The notes under the pieces were generated by a model. It did not search any database and was not told the origin of the DNA. It worked only from the letters and a program-made list of their open reading frames with translations. From NCBI GenBank assembly GCA_041660525.1, contig JBAZWD010000010.1, forward strand, positions 1 through 64,000: 64,000 nt of DNA, in the 5' to 3' direction. Position numbers and translations under genes: made by a program. Shown here piece after piece: positions 53,819 to 62,964 of this stretch (positions are counted from its first letter, which is position 1; every line of letters starts with the position of its first letter). Origin of the DNA: JABCZS01 sp041660525. GTDB lineage: Bacteria; Pseudomonadota; Gammaproteobacteria; JABCZS01.

Positions 53819-54850
53819 TTATAAATTGTCTGGATTAGGATAATAATTTAATACTGTCGTTCTAGAAAAAATCCCATATAAGTGTTTAATTTTATTGTGC
53901 GAAAAAAACTCATAAATTGCTTCCTTTGCATTCCTTTCATTAAGACTATCAATAAATACAACCCCAGCTTCTTCGGGTGGTAGCTGAGTAAGTGCTCTTC
54001 TAATTATTTCTTTTATAGATTTTTTTAAATTCATATTTTCTCCAATAATTAAAGTGGGGTTATCGGATACTGCCTTATTACCAACATTCATTAAGCTGCG
54101 AAAATAGAGATCATCTCTACAGCGGCATAACTTGATTTTTGTTTTATGACCAAGAATGTCTACATCAAGATGAGTTTCCATAAATTTTTCTTTAACTAAA
54201 GTCTCAATAACAGCAGTAATTTGATCTGAATAATTAGAATTCCAAGTCTGAGGCAGGGATTTAAACTCTATTTCAATTCTAAAATTGTCGCTCAATAAGG
54301 CATTAATCTTTGGCTCAATTCGACTCATTATTCTTAAAGCCTTACTCTTTTTGGCTCTATCCACGGAATTCATTGATTTACACTCACAATAAACCGTCAG
54401 TCCCGTTTTAGTCAAAAATTTAAAATCAGGTCGTTTAATGCTACCTTTAACTTTAACTTCGGGTGAAAGAACTAATTCAACTGTATCTGGTTTAATTAAT
54501 ATTTCATAGGCACAATCTACTTCAAATAAAGTATCATAGAATTGGGTTGGATTGTTGAAACCATCTGAAAATGACTGAAATCCTTCGCAACCTCTTAAAG
54601 CCGTTAGTTTTTTGGCATAATAAAACAAACCTTTAATGGTTATACTTCTTGTTATACCGTCTGATTCAGCTAAAATCATCACCCCTTTTTCATTAAAATT
54701 TAGCATGTCAAAACTAACATTTAAAATTTTAAATATATTAAACGTGTTTACAACCTCCTCAATACCAAACCCATGAAACATATCATTTCTTTCACAAAAA
54801 TATGATAATGATTCTTCATTTAATAAATTAAACATTTTATTCTGACTCAA
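53819..54850 (-). CDS. PD-(D/E)XK nuclease-like protein
   Basis: This is a 343-residue protein with no signal or membrane segment. The stretch KRPDFKF...VYCECKSM (D142, E156, K158) fits the PD-(D/E)XK nuclease active site. E110 could be the upstream helix Glu. The remainder is unrecognised. It faces the protease gene with 3' ends 35 bp apart. It may be a restriction- or defence-type nuclease; activity is unproven. Confidence 0.6.
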   Translation of the reverse strand: MSQNKMFNLLNEESLSYFCERNDMFHGFGIEEVVNTFNIFKILNVSFDMLNFNEKGVMILAESDGITRSITIKGLFYYAKKLTALRGCEGFQSFSDGFNNPTQFYDTLFEVDCAYEILIKPDTVELVLSPEVKVKGSIKRPDFKFLTKTGLTVYCECKSMNSVDRAKKSKALRIMSRIEPKINALLSDNFRIEIEFKSLPQTWNSNYSDQITAVIETLVKEKFMETHLDVDILGHKTKIKLCRCRDDLYFRSLMNVGNKAVSDNPTLIIGENMNLKKSIKEIIRRALTQLPPEEAGVVFIDSLNERNAKEAIYEFFSHNKIKHLYGIFSRTTVLNYYPNPDNL

Positions 54851-54885
54851 ATTTTCCCATGTTCTGCAAAATACTTATAGTAACA

Positions 54886-55203
54886 TTATGTATCGCCATT
54901 CTTATCGGGCGAAAACTCCCGCTTAAACCGCTTATACGCTTCATACATATTGGGAGCTAAGTCACATAGACCATATAGATAAAATGCCAAAGCTATTAAC
55001 CCAGGGATAGAAAGAGTGACAAACATAACAGCAAACCCAAGAGGAGGTTCCAGACGGAAAAGAAATGAGTAAAAGAAAACACTGAATATAATAAGCACTA
55101 TCGTCGGAAAAATTTTATTATGCACTAACTTCACAAGTGCACTTAAAACCACTGTCTCAAAATAACTACCACCTGATTGAGGTCCTGTATTTAAATCGCT
55201 CAT
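54886..55203 (-). CDS. Small membrane protein at the end of the tra operon
   Basis: This 105-residue protein has two hydrophobic segments (about 30-50 and 55-80) and a charged C-terminus. It follows traG by 14 bp. In F the gene after traG (traS) encodes a small inner-membrane entry-exclusion protein, and position and size fit that role, but no sequence match can be claimed. Confidence 0.6.
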   Translation of the reverse strand: MSDLNTGPQSGGSYFETVVLSALVKLVHNKIFPTIVLIIFSVFFYSFLFRLEPPLGFAVMFVTLSIPGLIALAFYLYGLCDLAPNMYEAYKRFKREFSPDKNGDT

Positions 55204-55217
55204 AGGATTTTCTCCGT

Positions 55218-57899
55218 TTATTTTTTTGAACCCTCGTCTTCGTAACGGTGGCGTTCATCCACCCTTTTAGCTTGCACCTCGCGACTCTCAGCCAAATCAT
55301 CTGAACGCGTCTGTAAGGTGTTATGGCTGCTAGCAAGCTGTTCAGCTACCTCTTTCTTTAGATCAAAGTTTAACTTAGTCTTATGGTCGCTTTCAAGTGC
55401 TCCTGCTTCTGCAAGTTCTGATTTTCTGGCTTGATGTTTCGCGCTGCTTTGCACTTTCGCAGTTTCCCTGATTTTTTCAGTGTTTTCTTGATTAGTTACT
55501 TCTAAAGTTGATTTATCTTTGGGAGGGCTGCTGATAAAGCTATTCGCCAATTTTTTGACGATTTTTTCTGTTAAGGCTTTCATTCTCTCTGGATCACGTG
55601 CATCGATTTCAGCTATTTCTGCCGTTTTATAGAGTTGCCCTGTATCAGGATTAATTTCTTGCCTAACAGCATCAACAACCAATTGATCGCCTCGACTGTT
55701 AAGCGATGCAGATTCATCTGTAACCATTGTTATGGCTTCACGTATACTTTGTGCCTTTGATAAGGAGCTAGTAGCCTCGTCACGATACCCCATTGCCTCA
55801 TCAAAAGTTGTACGCTCGCTTTCACCGCTACGAGCAGACACTTCTCCCGTATAACGTTCACTGCCAGTATGATCGCTGCGCAGGGCAGATTCAATTTGAT
55901 GCTGTAAAGTTTGCTGATCGACGTTCTGGCTAGCAGCTTCCCAATTATCCCGCTCAGAATCTGAAACCACTGCATTAAGACTTCCTCCCACTTTTGCAAT
56001 ACCAACGTTAAAACCAGCCGATACGCCTGCTTGCGCACTCAATGCTTGTTCTTTACTCCAATTATTAGACTCCATTAGGGTGTCAGTCTGATTTTTAAAG
56101 TCGATAGCAGATTGATTGACGCTGCTAGATTCACTCCTGCTCCATGTTGCATCTTGTTGCTGAATTTTTGCATGTGAGTCACCAATTTCATACGCCTGAT
56201 GCGCCGCTTGTGTCATTGATTTATGTGCACTGATCATTTGATTTTGTGCAAGAGACAAAGTTTCTTCATAACTTTGTGAGAGTGAATCACTAATACGATG
56301 ACCAAGATTCATACTTGTATTTAATTTTGAAATTGATTGCGTGTTATCAATCAACATTTCAGAATCAGGACTTAATACTTGTTGCCCACCTTGAGAAGTT
56401 TGCATCGATAGCATACCCGCACTGTATGATAAGTTTCGATTGGTATGATAGGCAGAAGCGTTGTATGCATTATCATTATAAAGTGAAAGATTACCAAGAT
56501 TGTAGTTGCCACTTGTTGCTTCTTCCGCACCCGTATTTGCTGCTGACTGTGTAGCACCAGCAATTTGTGTAGCAAGTAATGGAAAGTACGCGCGCCCTGT
56601 CATAATCAAACTAAATGAAATAACTGGAATAAACATCGACAAATAAGCTGCCATTAAAGCACGATCACTAGCAACCTGTTCCACACCAGGCAAATTAGCA
56701 ATTGTAATAGCAGAAAGCTCGTATATGGGTGATTCGATTAATCCTATTAATGAACGCCGAGCCTCTAAATTTAAAAAGAGATTCAAGACTGCATATAATG
56801 GCCCCCAAGACTGTATCCAAAACAAGGTCAAAATGTAATTTTTAATAATTGACCAGCTATTTGGTAATAACATGATCGGAACAACAAGAAGAAAGCAACC
56901 ATAAACTAAAACTTCAATAACACTTTTTAATAAAGGCAATGTATGAGTTGCGAGTCTGCCGCTGATACCATAGGCTGCACGCTGTTGTTGCAATGCACGA
57001 GCAGCAGCATAACTCTCAACCGCTGCCGAGGCACCAGTTTGTGAGCCTTGATTGAGCACAGCATCATGAAAAGCATTGATCACCATATTTTGCTGCATAA
57101 TATCAGCCGCGGTGCTGGACAAATTCCCCATGTATTGGTAAGAGACAGGTAGATATTTTAGCAATGATGCTTTTGGATCTAATGTATCCCCAAAAAAACG
57201 TTGACCATAAATTTGTTCTGCACGTTCTATTTCAGCCGTCCAATCATCACTAAGTTTTCCGGCACCGTTCTTACAAGTGATAATATCTTCATTATATAAA
57301 AATGCTCTTGCGGGTGATGAAGTTTCTTTAAAAAACTGCCATAAATTACCCTCATTAAAAACATCGTCAAGTGTATATTTGTTTAGTAAAATATCGTATT
57401 GCACGCATTGCTGCATAAAACTATCAAGGTTTTGTGCCATATGGGGACTGGTTACCTGAAATCGGCTTGCGGTTTCTATCAAACTTGCCGCCATTAAGGT
57501 ACCAGATTGATGATATTTTAAATCATTGGGTAATGTAAAAACAGTTTCAGTTAAGGTAGTTAATTTATCGCCTATTTTGCTAAATGTATCGACAAAAAGA
57601 GCCATACCAAATGGAGTATTAGCAACAACATATTGTTTATCGCCCATAGCCTTATCAGTGATCAGCAAATCAACTTTTGGAACCAACATGATATTAAACG
57701 TGAGGAAAAAAGCAAAAAACCAATGTAAGATAGGACGAATCTGAAGATTAAATGCAGCTTGAAAAAGCCCCATTGTAAAAGCGAAGAGAATAGCAATTTG
57801 AACAATACTAATATAGCTACTATCCCCAACAACAGCAGCTAGACCGTTAAAAAATTCCCAAAACTTATCACCGGCGCCGTATGTGATTAATTCATACAT
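55218..57899 (-). CDS. traG: TraG mating-pair stabilisation protein
   Basis: This 893-residue protein has an N-terminal TraG domain with several membrane helices (about 25-70 and 330-450). The long periplasmic C-terminal part (about 480-893) is rich in Ser, Gln and Ala and largely helical. F TraG acts in pilus assembly, mating-pair stabilisation and entry exclusion, and is of similar length. It ends the mating-pair operon, directly after traH. Confidence 0.92.
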   Translation of the reverse strand: MYELITYGAGDKFWEFFNGLAAVVGDSSYISIVQIAILFAFTMGLFQAAFNLQIRPILHWFFAFFLTFNIMLVPKVDLLITDKAMGDKQYVVANTPFGMALFVDTFSKIGDKLTTLTETVFTLPNDLKYHQSGTLMAASLIETASRFQVTSPHMAQNLDSFMQQCVQYDILLNKYTLDDVFNEGNLWQFFKETSSPARAFLYNEDIITCKNGAGKLSDDWTAEIERAEQIYGQRFFGDTLDPKASLLKYLPVSYQYMGNLSSTAADIMQQNMVINAFHDAVLNQGSQTGASAAVESYAAARALQQQRAAYGISGRLATHTLPLLKSVIEVLVYGCFLLVVPIMLLPNSWSIIKNYILTLFWIQSWGPLYAVLNLFLNLEARRSLIGLIESPIYELSAITIANLPGVEQVASDRALMAAYLSMFIPVISFSLIMTGRAYFPLLATQIAGATQSAANTGAEEATSGNYNLGNLSLYNDNAYNASAYHTNRNLSYSAGMLSMQTSQGGQQVLSPDSEMLIDNTQSISKLNTSMNLGHRISDSLSQSYEETLSLAQNQMISAHKSMTQAAHQAYEIGDSHAKIQQQDATWSRSESSSVNQSAIDFKNQTDTLMESNNWSKEQALSAQAGVSAGFNVGIAKVGGSLNAVVSDSERDNWEAASQNVDQQTLQHQIESALRSDHTGSERYTGEVSARSGESERTTFDEAMGYRDEATSSLSKAQSIREAITMVTDESASLNSRGDQLVVDAVRQEINPDTGQLYKTAEIAEIDARDPERMKALTEKIVKKLANSFISSPPKDKSTLEVTNQENTEKIRETAKVQSSAKHQARKSELAEAGALESDHKTKLNFDLKKEVAEQLASSHNTLQTRSDDLAESREVQAKRVDERHRYEDEGSKK

Positions 57900-57902
57900 T
57901 AA

Positions 57903-59285
57903 CTAGCGTACCCCATGTCCCCAACCAAGTACTAGAATCAAATGCGATGACAATTTTCCCGCCAATTCTTGTTCAAGTGCTTTGGTGCGTTGAATTAAAT
58001 CTATTGATTCCATTACGTGGGATTGGCTAGAGCTTTGCAATTGGTAAAGGCTTTGTTTCGCTTCGCGTATTCCATCTTTATAAGGCTGTACCAATTCATC
58101 ACTCATATGTAGATACTGACTACTTGCAAGCATCACTTCAAGAGTCTCATTTAAATATTGATAAAGAATGTCTAAGGCAATCATTTCTGCATAGCTATGT
58201 AAATTTAGTAAGCTGCCAGCAGTTGAATATGCCGCCTCAACGTTGAGCATTTTATAAATAGGTAAACTTGTACTACCTAAGAAAGCAATCTCTGAATCTG
58301 ATAACTCTTGATCTATAATAATTTTCTGAGTTATGCCGTCGAGGATTTCTTGAACCTGCTGCACAAATCCGCTGCTTACAGCAATGGTGACTGCGCTCTC
58401 ATTTACTTCTAAGCATTCATCTAAATCACGGCATTGATAGAGCGTAGCATCACCTCCATAAAGCAAGGATGAAATCACACTGCTGCGCTCAATCAATGGA
58501 TAAAAATACTGATAGCGTGGTTCAGTATGATCGTTTTGTGGCACATCAATAATTATCGTGCCTGTTAGTGACATAAACAATTCCGCAAGCTGTGAGTCTT
58601 GCCTTAAGAAATCATTTTTTTGGATTGCTTGCCATGCTAAATTCGTATCATGCAAAATTAATTCTTTGAATTCACCATCTAAGTGATCTTGTAAAATTTC
58701 TGCACGTTCACCTTCTGCACCACACGCCTGCCTTGCTGCTGCCCAATCAGAATATTTACCAGTGCTTGCTGCGATATTAGCGCAAACTTGCTTTTGTGCT
58801 TCATCTGTTTTTGGCCACACACCACCAACAACACTTGCTGCCGCTTCACATGAATTGATGTTAAAAGCATTTACCTCATTTGCTAAATTTTGCATTGTTT
58901 GTGTGGCGTTGTTAATTGAGGGTGACAATGTATCCATCGCAAGTAACCAGGTAAAACCCAGGGCATTATTACCAATTGCTTCAAAAAGACTTACCAATTC
59001 ATCAGCATTAATAAATGAAAAACCGCCCATAAACATGTCAATACCGCCACATCCCCCGCGATAACTCGGAAAACTAATTGATCCTAAATTATTTTTTCTC
59101 ACTTCTTGGCGCGCAAATAATTGACCGCCAGTATAAAGGCCAGCCGTTTGACCTTGATAGGCTCCCGCGCCAGTTGTATTTGTTTGGAATCCCATGTTAT
59201 TAAAAAAATTTGTCATGTCACTGCTAATGTCAGCTTGAGCTGATATCGAGGCACATAAACTTAATGATAAAATAAAGCGCTTCAT
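57903..59285 (-). CDS. traH: TraH pilus assembly protein
   Basis: This 460-residue periplasmic protein has a signal peptide (to about 18) and the TraH pattern (FFNNMGFQTNTTGAGAYQGQ, then SFPSYRGGCGGIDMFMGGFS). It works in F pilus extension with TraF, TraW and TrbC. It overlaps traF by 4 bases. Confidence 0.93.
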   Translation of the reverse strand: MKRFILSLSLCASISAQADISSDMTNFFNNMGFQTNTTGAGAYQGQTAGLYTGGQLFARQEVRKNNLGSISFPSYRGGCGGIDMFMGGFSFINADELVSLFEAIGNNALGFTWLLAMDTLSPSINNATQTMQNLANEVNAFNINSCEAAASVVGGVWPKTDEAQKQVCANIAASTGKYSDWAAARQACGAEGERAEILQDHLDGEFKELILHDTNLAWQAIQKNDFLRQDSQLAELFMSLTGTIIIDVPQNDHTEPRYQYFYPLIERSSVISSLLYGGDATLYQCRDLDECLEVNESAVTIAVSSGFVQQVQEILDGITQKIIIDQELSDSEIAFLGSTSLPIYKMLNVEAAYSTAGSLLNLHSYAEMIALDILYQYLNETLEVMLASSQYLHMSDELVQPYKDGIREAKQSLYQLQSSSQSHVMESIDLIQRTKALEQELAGKLSSHLILVLGWGHGVR

Positions 59286-60064
59286 AGATTGCCTCCTTGC
59301 ATACGCCCTAAGGTACTAATACGTCTTTTCAACTCAGCTTCACTGACGAGACCAAAACTCAACGGTATTATTTGTTGAGTTTTTGGATGTAATGCATACA
59401 ATGCAGGTACCGTTTCGACGGCTAATTGCTGTGCAAGCCCATTATCCCTAATGGCCATTGGATAATCAGGCAATGTACCTCCATCTAAAGAAATCGCCAT
59501 GACTGTAATACCATATTGGTTTTCAAAGTTTTTTAACACGGGAGCAAAAGCATGACAATAAGGACAAGATTCTCGAAAGAAGAAAAATAAACCGTATTCA
59601 CTAGCAAGTGATTGTATACTACGTTCATCAATTGTTTTGTCTAAATCATAATACAAATGTCGTGCTGAGTTATCTGTCGGTTTATCAATTGCAAAATCAA
59701 GCTCAGGGGTTTGCCAAATCACTTGCTGCCAAACAGTGGAAAACAAACTTGCCTGCTTAAGTACAGCATTATGTAATCTGATATATTCCTCAATATGTTG
59801 CGTAGTCGGATACATTACCGCTAGTGCTTTAGCACCCTCTAACTCTTGTTGGAGGGTATTAAGTTCATCTAACGCTTGTTCTGGTGTGGCTTCAGTGATA
59901 TTTTTTTTATCCAAGGACTTGGGTGGTTGTATCATTTTTTCATACCAATGCCAGCCTTGCGCCCTGTCTTTATAAAAATGTGTTTGAGCCAACAGTGTAT
60001 GACTGACGAGAAACAATATAATTGCAATGACTGAGAAGATAGCAACACGTGTTGATTCTTTCAT
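59282..60064 (-). CDS. traF: TraF thioredoxin-like pilus assembly protein
   Basis: This protein of 260 residues starts at the ATG at 60064, which overlaps the trbC stop (TAATG); a GTG at 60079 also opens the frame. After a signal or anchor helix it has a thioredoxin-fold C-terminus with the redox pair CPYC (about residues 167-170). In contrast, F TraF lacks the CXXC motif. It may form disulfides in other Tra proteins. Confidence 0.9.
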   Translation of the reverse strand: MKESTRVAIFSVIAIILFLVSHTLLAQTHFYKDRAQGWHWYEKMIQPPKSLDKKNITEATPEQALDELNTLQQELEGAKALAVMYPTTQHIEEYIRLHNAVLKQASLFSTVWQQVIWQTPELDFAIDKPTDNSARHLYYDLDKTIDERSIQSLASEYGLFFFFRESCPYCHAFAPVLKNFENQYGITVMAISLDGGTLPDYPMAIRDNGLAQQLAVETVPALYALHPKTQQIIPLSFGLVSEAELKRRISTLGRMQGGNL

Positions 60065-60666
60065 TACTTTGTTTTCCACGCTTTTGCTGTTTCATGTAAA
60101 TCACCACGCTCTGCCATGATTTTTAAAGCATGCTGCAAACGTATGCTGCCTATAACTTTATCAAAGCTATTTGCAATACATTTTTGATTATCACAAGGGT
60201 ACGTGTCTGTTGTTAAAACTATACTCGGCACACTGGTAATTTGATATTGTTTGAATATATTGGGGTCAATCAATAAACGTGAAATATCTGCTTTTTTATC
60301 CCACTTGGCTAAAGTTTCTAGCATCGCTGGCATAGAATTATCTTTGAATCCTTGAACCACCACCCATGTATTAAACTCTTTCGCCTGCTGCAAATAATCT
60401 AAAATCAACTTTTCGGGCATAGAGAAACTGACTGCAATAAATAATTTAGCCTCACCATTTTGCATCTTTAAAATTTGTTTTTGTGTCTCATTAATATTAT
60501 GCGATTGGATTGACGATTGAATTTGAGAATTATGTATACGTTCTGTTATAGATTTGGCTAATGCTGATAAAACTGATGTATCTACAGCATAGGCATTTGC
60601 GCACATTAAGATCAACAACGCACTAACTTGCGCAGCAATTTCTTTTGCGCCATAAAAGATAGGCAA
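60064..60666 (-). CDS. trbC: TrbC pilus assembly protein
   Basis: This protein of 200 residues probably starts at TTG 60666, which follows AAGGAGAAG and yields a signal peptide ending in NAYA. The frame is open upstream to 60741. The TrbC domain contains AVSFSMPEKLILDYLQQAKEF and the later segment YQITSVPSIVLT. It acts with TraW in F pilus assembly. It overlaps the end of traU by 44 bases. Confidence 0.88.
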   Translation of the reverse strand: MPIFYGAKEIAAQVSALLILMCANAYAVDTSVLSALAKSITERIHNSQIQSSIQSHNINETQKQILKMQNGEAKLFIAVSFSMPEKLILDYLQQAKEFNTWVVVQGFKDNSMPAMLETLAKWDKKADISRLLIDPNIFKQYQITSVPSIVLTTDTYPCDNQKCIANSFDKVIGSIRLQHALKIMAERGDLHETAKAWKTK

Positions 60667-61600
60667 AATCTTCTCCTTCAGTTGGGTAGGATATAAATGA
60701 CTCCCACAGTACAGAACTTCGGCCCAGTGGATTACAAGCATATGTACTACCGTCAGTCGGAACTGTAGGGTATGTCATTTGAGTTTTATATTGAGATTTC
60801 TGCATAGTGGGCATACTGTAATACCCGCACATCGCGGCTTCACCCATAGTGCCAGGCATATTATTTCCCTGTCGATGCATACGAAATGCCCCGCGTTGAG
60901 CAATAAGCAAAGAAGCCTGTACATTGCTGACATGATTACCAATATGACCCGTCACTGGAAACATTGAACCTTGACAACCTGCGCACCAATATAAATCGTC
61001 TATAGGAAATGATGTACTTGCTGCTGTACAATCTGTTGCGCACGCTGCCTGCGAAACTGGATTACCTATGGCAAGAGCTTCGGGGTTAAAAGCAAAAGAT
61101 AGCTCATCGTTTAACCAAGTGGGATCCAATTCACTTGCATATAACAATGCAGGTGCAGCAGATTCTAAACAATCATCAAAACCCAAATTGAGCCATGTCA
61201 AAATTGGATAATGATATACATGTACATGATATGCACTTTTACGTGCTTGACCTAAATTTGGTTTTTGCGTACCAATTTGACTACCCTCAGCAATTTGTAA
61301 ACCACCCAGGCTAACAAAACAATATGGTGTTTGAGTGACATCAACTAAACGTACAGGCTCCCAAAAGCCCAAATTAATTCCAAAACGAGGAAATAGTCCA
61401 TCAGGGCATTTGCATGTTGCACCTGAAGGATTCGTCGTATCTATCCCATCACCGATAGTAGTATTCCCCACAGTAATTGGAAATAAACAAGACCAACAAA
61501 TATCGCTGACTGGATTAATTAAACGACCAAAACAACTTGCTTGTACAGGCAATGCGATAGCGCACAAGCACAACAGGATGCTATTAAATAATAACTTCAT
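60623..61600 (-). CDS. traU: TraU pilus assembly and DNA transfer protein
   Basis: This 325-residue periplasmic protein has a signal peptide (to about 21) and many cysteines (CSCLFPITVG-like region, CATDCTA, YWCAGCQG), as in TraU, whose folding depends on disulfides. It is needed for pilus assembly and DNA transfer in F. It overlaps traW by 17 bases and trbC by 44. Confidence 0.92.
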   Translation of the reverse strand: MKLLFNSILLCLCAIALPVQASCFGRLINPVSDICWSCLFPITVGNTTIGDGIDTTNPSGATCKCPDGLFPRFGINLGFWEPVRLVDVTQTPYCFVSLGGLQIAEGSQIGTQKPNLGQARKSAYHVHVYHYPILTWLNLGFDDCLESAAPALLYASELDPTWLNDELSFAFNPEALAIGNPVSQAACATDCTAASTSFPIDDLYWCAGCQGSMFPVTGHIGNHVSNVQASLLIAQRGAFRMHRQGNNMPGTMGEAAMCGYYSMPTMQKSQYKTQMTYPTVPTDGSTYACNPLGRSSVLWESFISYPTEGEDFAYLLWRKRNCCAS

Positions 61601-62189
61601 GGACTTTTAGCTTGTCACCAATGGATTCTACTTTTGCAGGCACTTGTTTAATGCCAAGTCTTTTAACAAGGCTACCATCTTGATCAAAATAAAATCTAGC
61701 GTCATATTTACTCATCAAATCAAATACAGAACCCTTGACCAATAAAATCACAGCATTTTGACCACCATCTTTTAATGCCCATTTAACTTGTTGAGTTTTT
61801 GTGCCATCAATAAAATATAATGGATCGGAAAAATCGATAACATCAAGAGGATTAATGCGCCTACCTTGAACCATAAGCACATTACCATTTTTATCGATGA
61901 TAGGTGAAGTTGACATTACGCTTAAATCAACATAAGTAATACGTTCTTCATCTGTAAACTCTAATCCTGGTATTGCTATTGGGTGTTTCATTTGATTTTC
62001 AACTATAACTCTCATTTCCTCTTGCCTCATCTTAAGTTCTCCTGTTTGCTGCATTTGATTCGCTCTGTGTACCATTACATCCAATAGGTTGTGCTCACCA
62101 ATGGGATAAACATTGCCATGTTGACCTAAATCTTTTGCAAGAACTTCACTACCACAAAGGAGTAGCAGTGCCGATAATTTCATTTTCAT
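61584..62189 (-). CDS. traW: TraW pilus assembly protein
   Basis: This 201-residue periplasmic protein has a signal peptide ending at VLA (residue 18) and the TraW pattern (KDLGQHGNVYPIGEHNLLDV, then GKVLKVLDRK-like strands and DQDGSLVKRLGIKQVPA). It overlaps the peptidase gene by 41 bases. It pairs with TrbC in the F system. Confidence 0.9.
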   Translation of the reverse strand: MKMKLSALLLLCGSEVLAKDLGQHGNVYPIGEHNLLDVMVHRANQMQQTGELKMRQEEMRVIVENQMKHPIAIPGLEFTDEERITYVDLSVMSTSPIIDKNGNVLMVQGRRINPLDVIDFSDPLYFIDGTKTQQVKWALKDGGQNAVILLVKGSVFDLMSKYDARFYFDQDGSLVKRLGIKQVPAKVESIGDKLKVHEVII

Positions 62190-62619
62190 GAATTAATCCT
62201 ATTTCTTTGTAACGTGAATCAAAACTTCTTGGATGTAACGTGTAAACAAAATAATGTTTATCTGGAATAATTCCCACATATCCAGGGTGCAATAATTTCC
62301 CTGACTGGGTAGTGGTTTTAATCTCGCCTAGCTCGCGATAATTGATAGAGACTGTCCCATTTTTGTGTTCGATTAAATCACCAGAAACACCTGCAATTTT
62401 TTTAATAAATTGCGTTCCATCCGGTAAAATTCCATCAGTATTTTTATAAAAAACCACAAAATCACCATGCTGTGGAATTTTATTTTTATGCACAAAAAAT
62501 ACTTTTTTATCTAAGCTTTCAGTATTATTAAATCCAAAGCCAAAATACTGATGCCCAAGAATAAGCATGCTCATAAGCATAATCATGCATAAGCTTATAA
62601 CAATGCGATAGTATTTCAC
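62149..62619 (-). CDS. S26 signal peptidase of the TraF (RP4) type
   Basis: This 156-residue protein starts at GTG immediately after the trbI stop. One N-terminal membrane helix (about 5-25) precedes an S26 peptidase fold. The Ser of NTESLDKKVFF and the Lys of FIKKIAGVSGD match the catalytic dyad. Such peptidases in F-like operons process the pilin or other secreted Tra proteins. It overlaps traW. Confidence 0.85.
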   Translation of the reverse strand: MKYYRIVISLCMIMLMSMLILGHQYFGFGFNNTESLDKKVFFVHKNKIPQHGDFVVFYKNTDGILPDGTQFIKKIAGVSGDLIEHKNGTVSINYRELGEIKTTTQSGKLLHPGYVGIIPDKHYFVYTLHPRSFDSRYKEIGLIHENEIIGTATPLW

Positions 62620-62964
62620 TTAATCTTGATGGGGTGCTTTAAATATTGATTGCTTAAGTTCATCTGTATAATCTGCTAATGGTGTAACCACTTCACTAGA
62701 CTCAAATAAAATAACTTCTTTAGATAATCGATTTAGCTCATCATTTAATGCTCGGCCAAATATTTCGAGATGTTTTGTTTGTTGTTCCTTTGTTAAATTT
62801 TGTGCTGCCAAATGATGCAAAAAATTTTGACTAATTTCTTGAATATTTGCCATCCCTAATCTTGGTGATTTAGGTTGTACAAAATGATAAACCAATAACA
62901 TAAAAAACATGATCAATGCGCTTTGCCACCAGGATAGCTTATATTTAAACAAAAGATTTTGCAT
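62620..62964 (-). CDS. trbI: TrbI inner-membrane protein
   Basis: This 114-residue protein has one N-terminal membrane helix (about 13-31) and a periplasmic helical domain, as in F TrbI, which influences pilus retraction. It overlaps the end of traC by 20 bases. The family is poorly conserved, so the call rests on size, topology and place between traC and the peptidase gene. Confidence 0.75.
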   Translation of the reverse strand: MQNLLFKYKLSWWQSALIMFFMLLVYHFVQPKSPRLGMANIQEISQNFLHHLAAQNLTKEQQTKHLEIFGRALNDELNRLSKEVILFESSEVVTPLADYTDELKQSIFKAPHQD

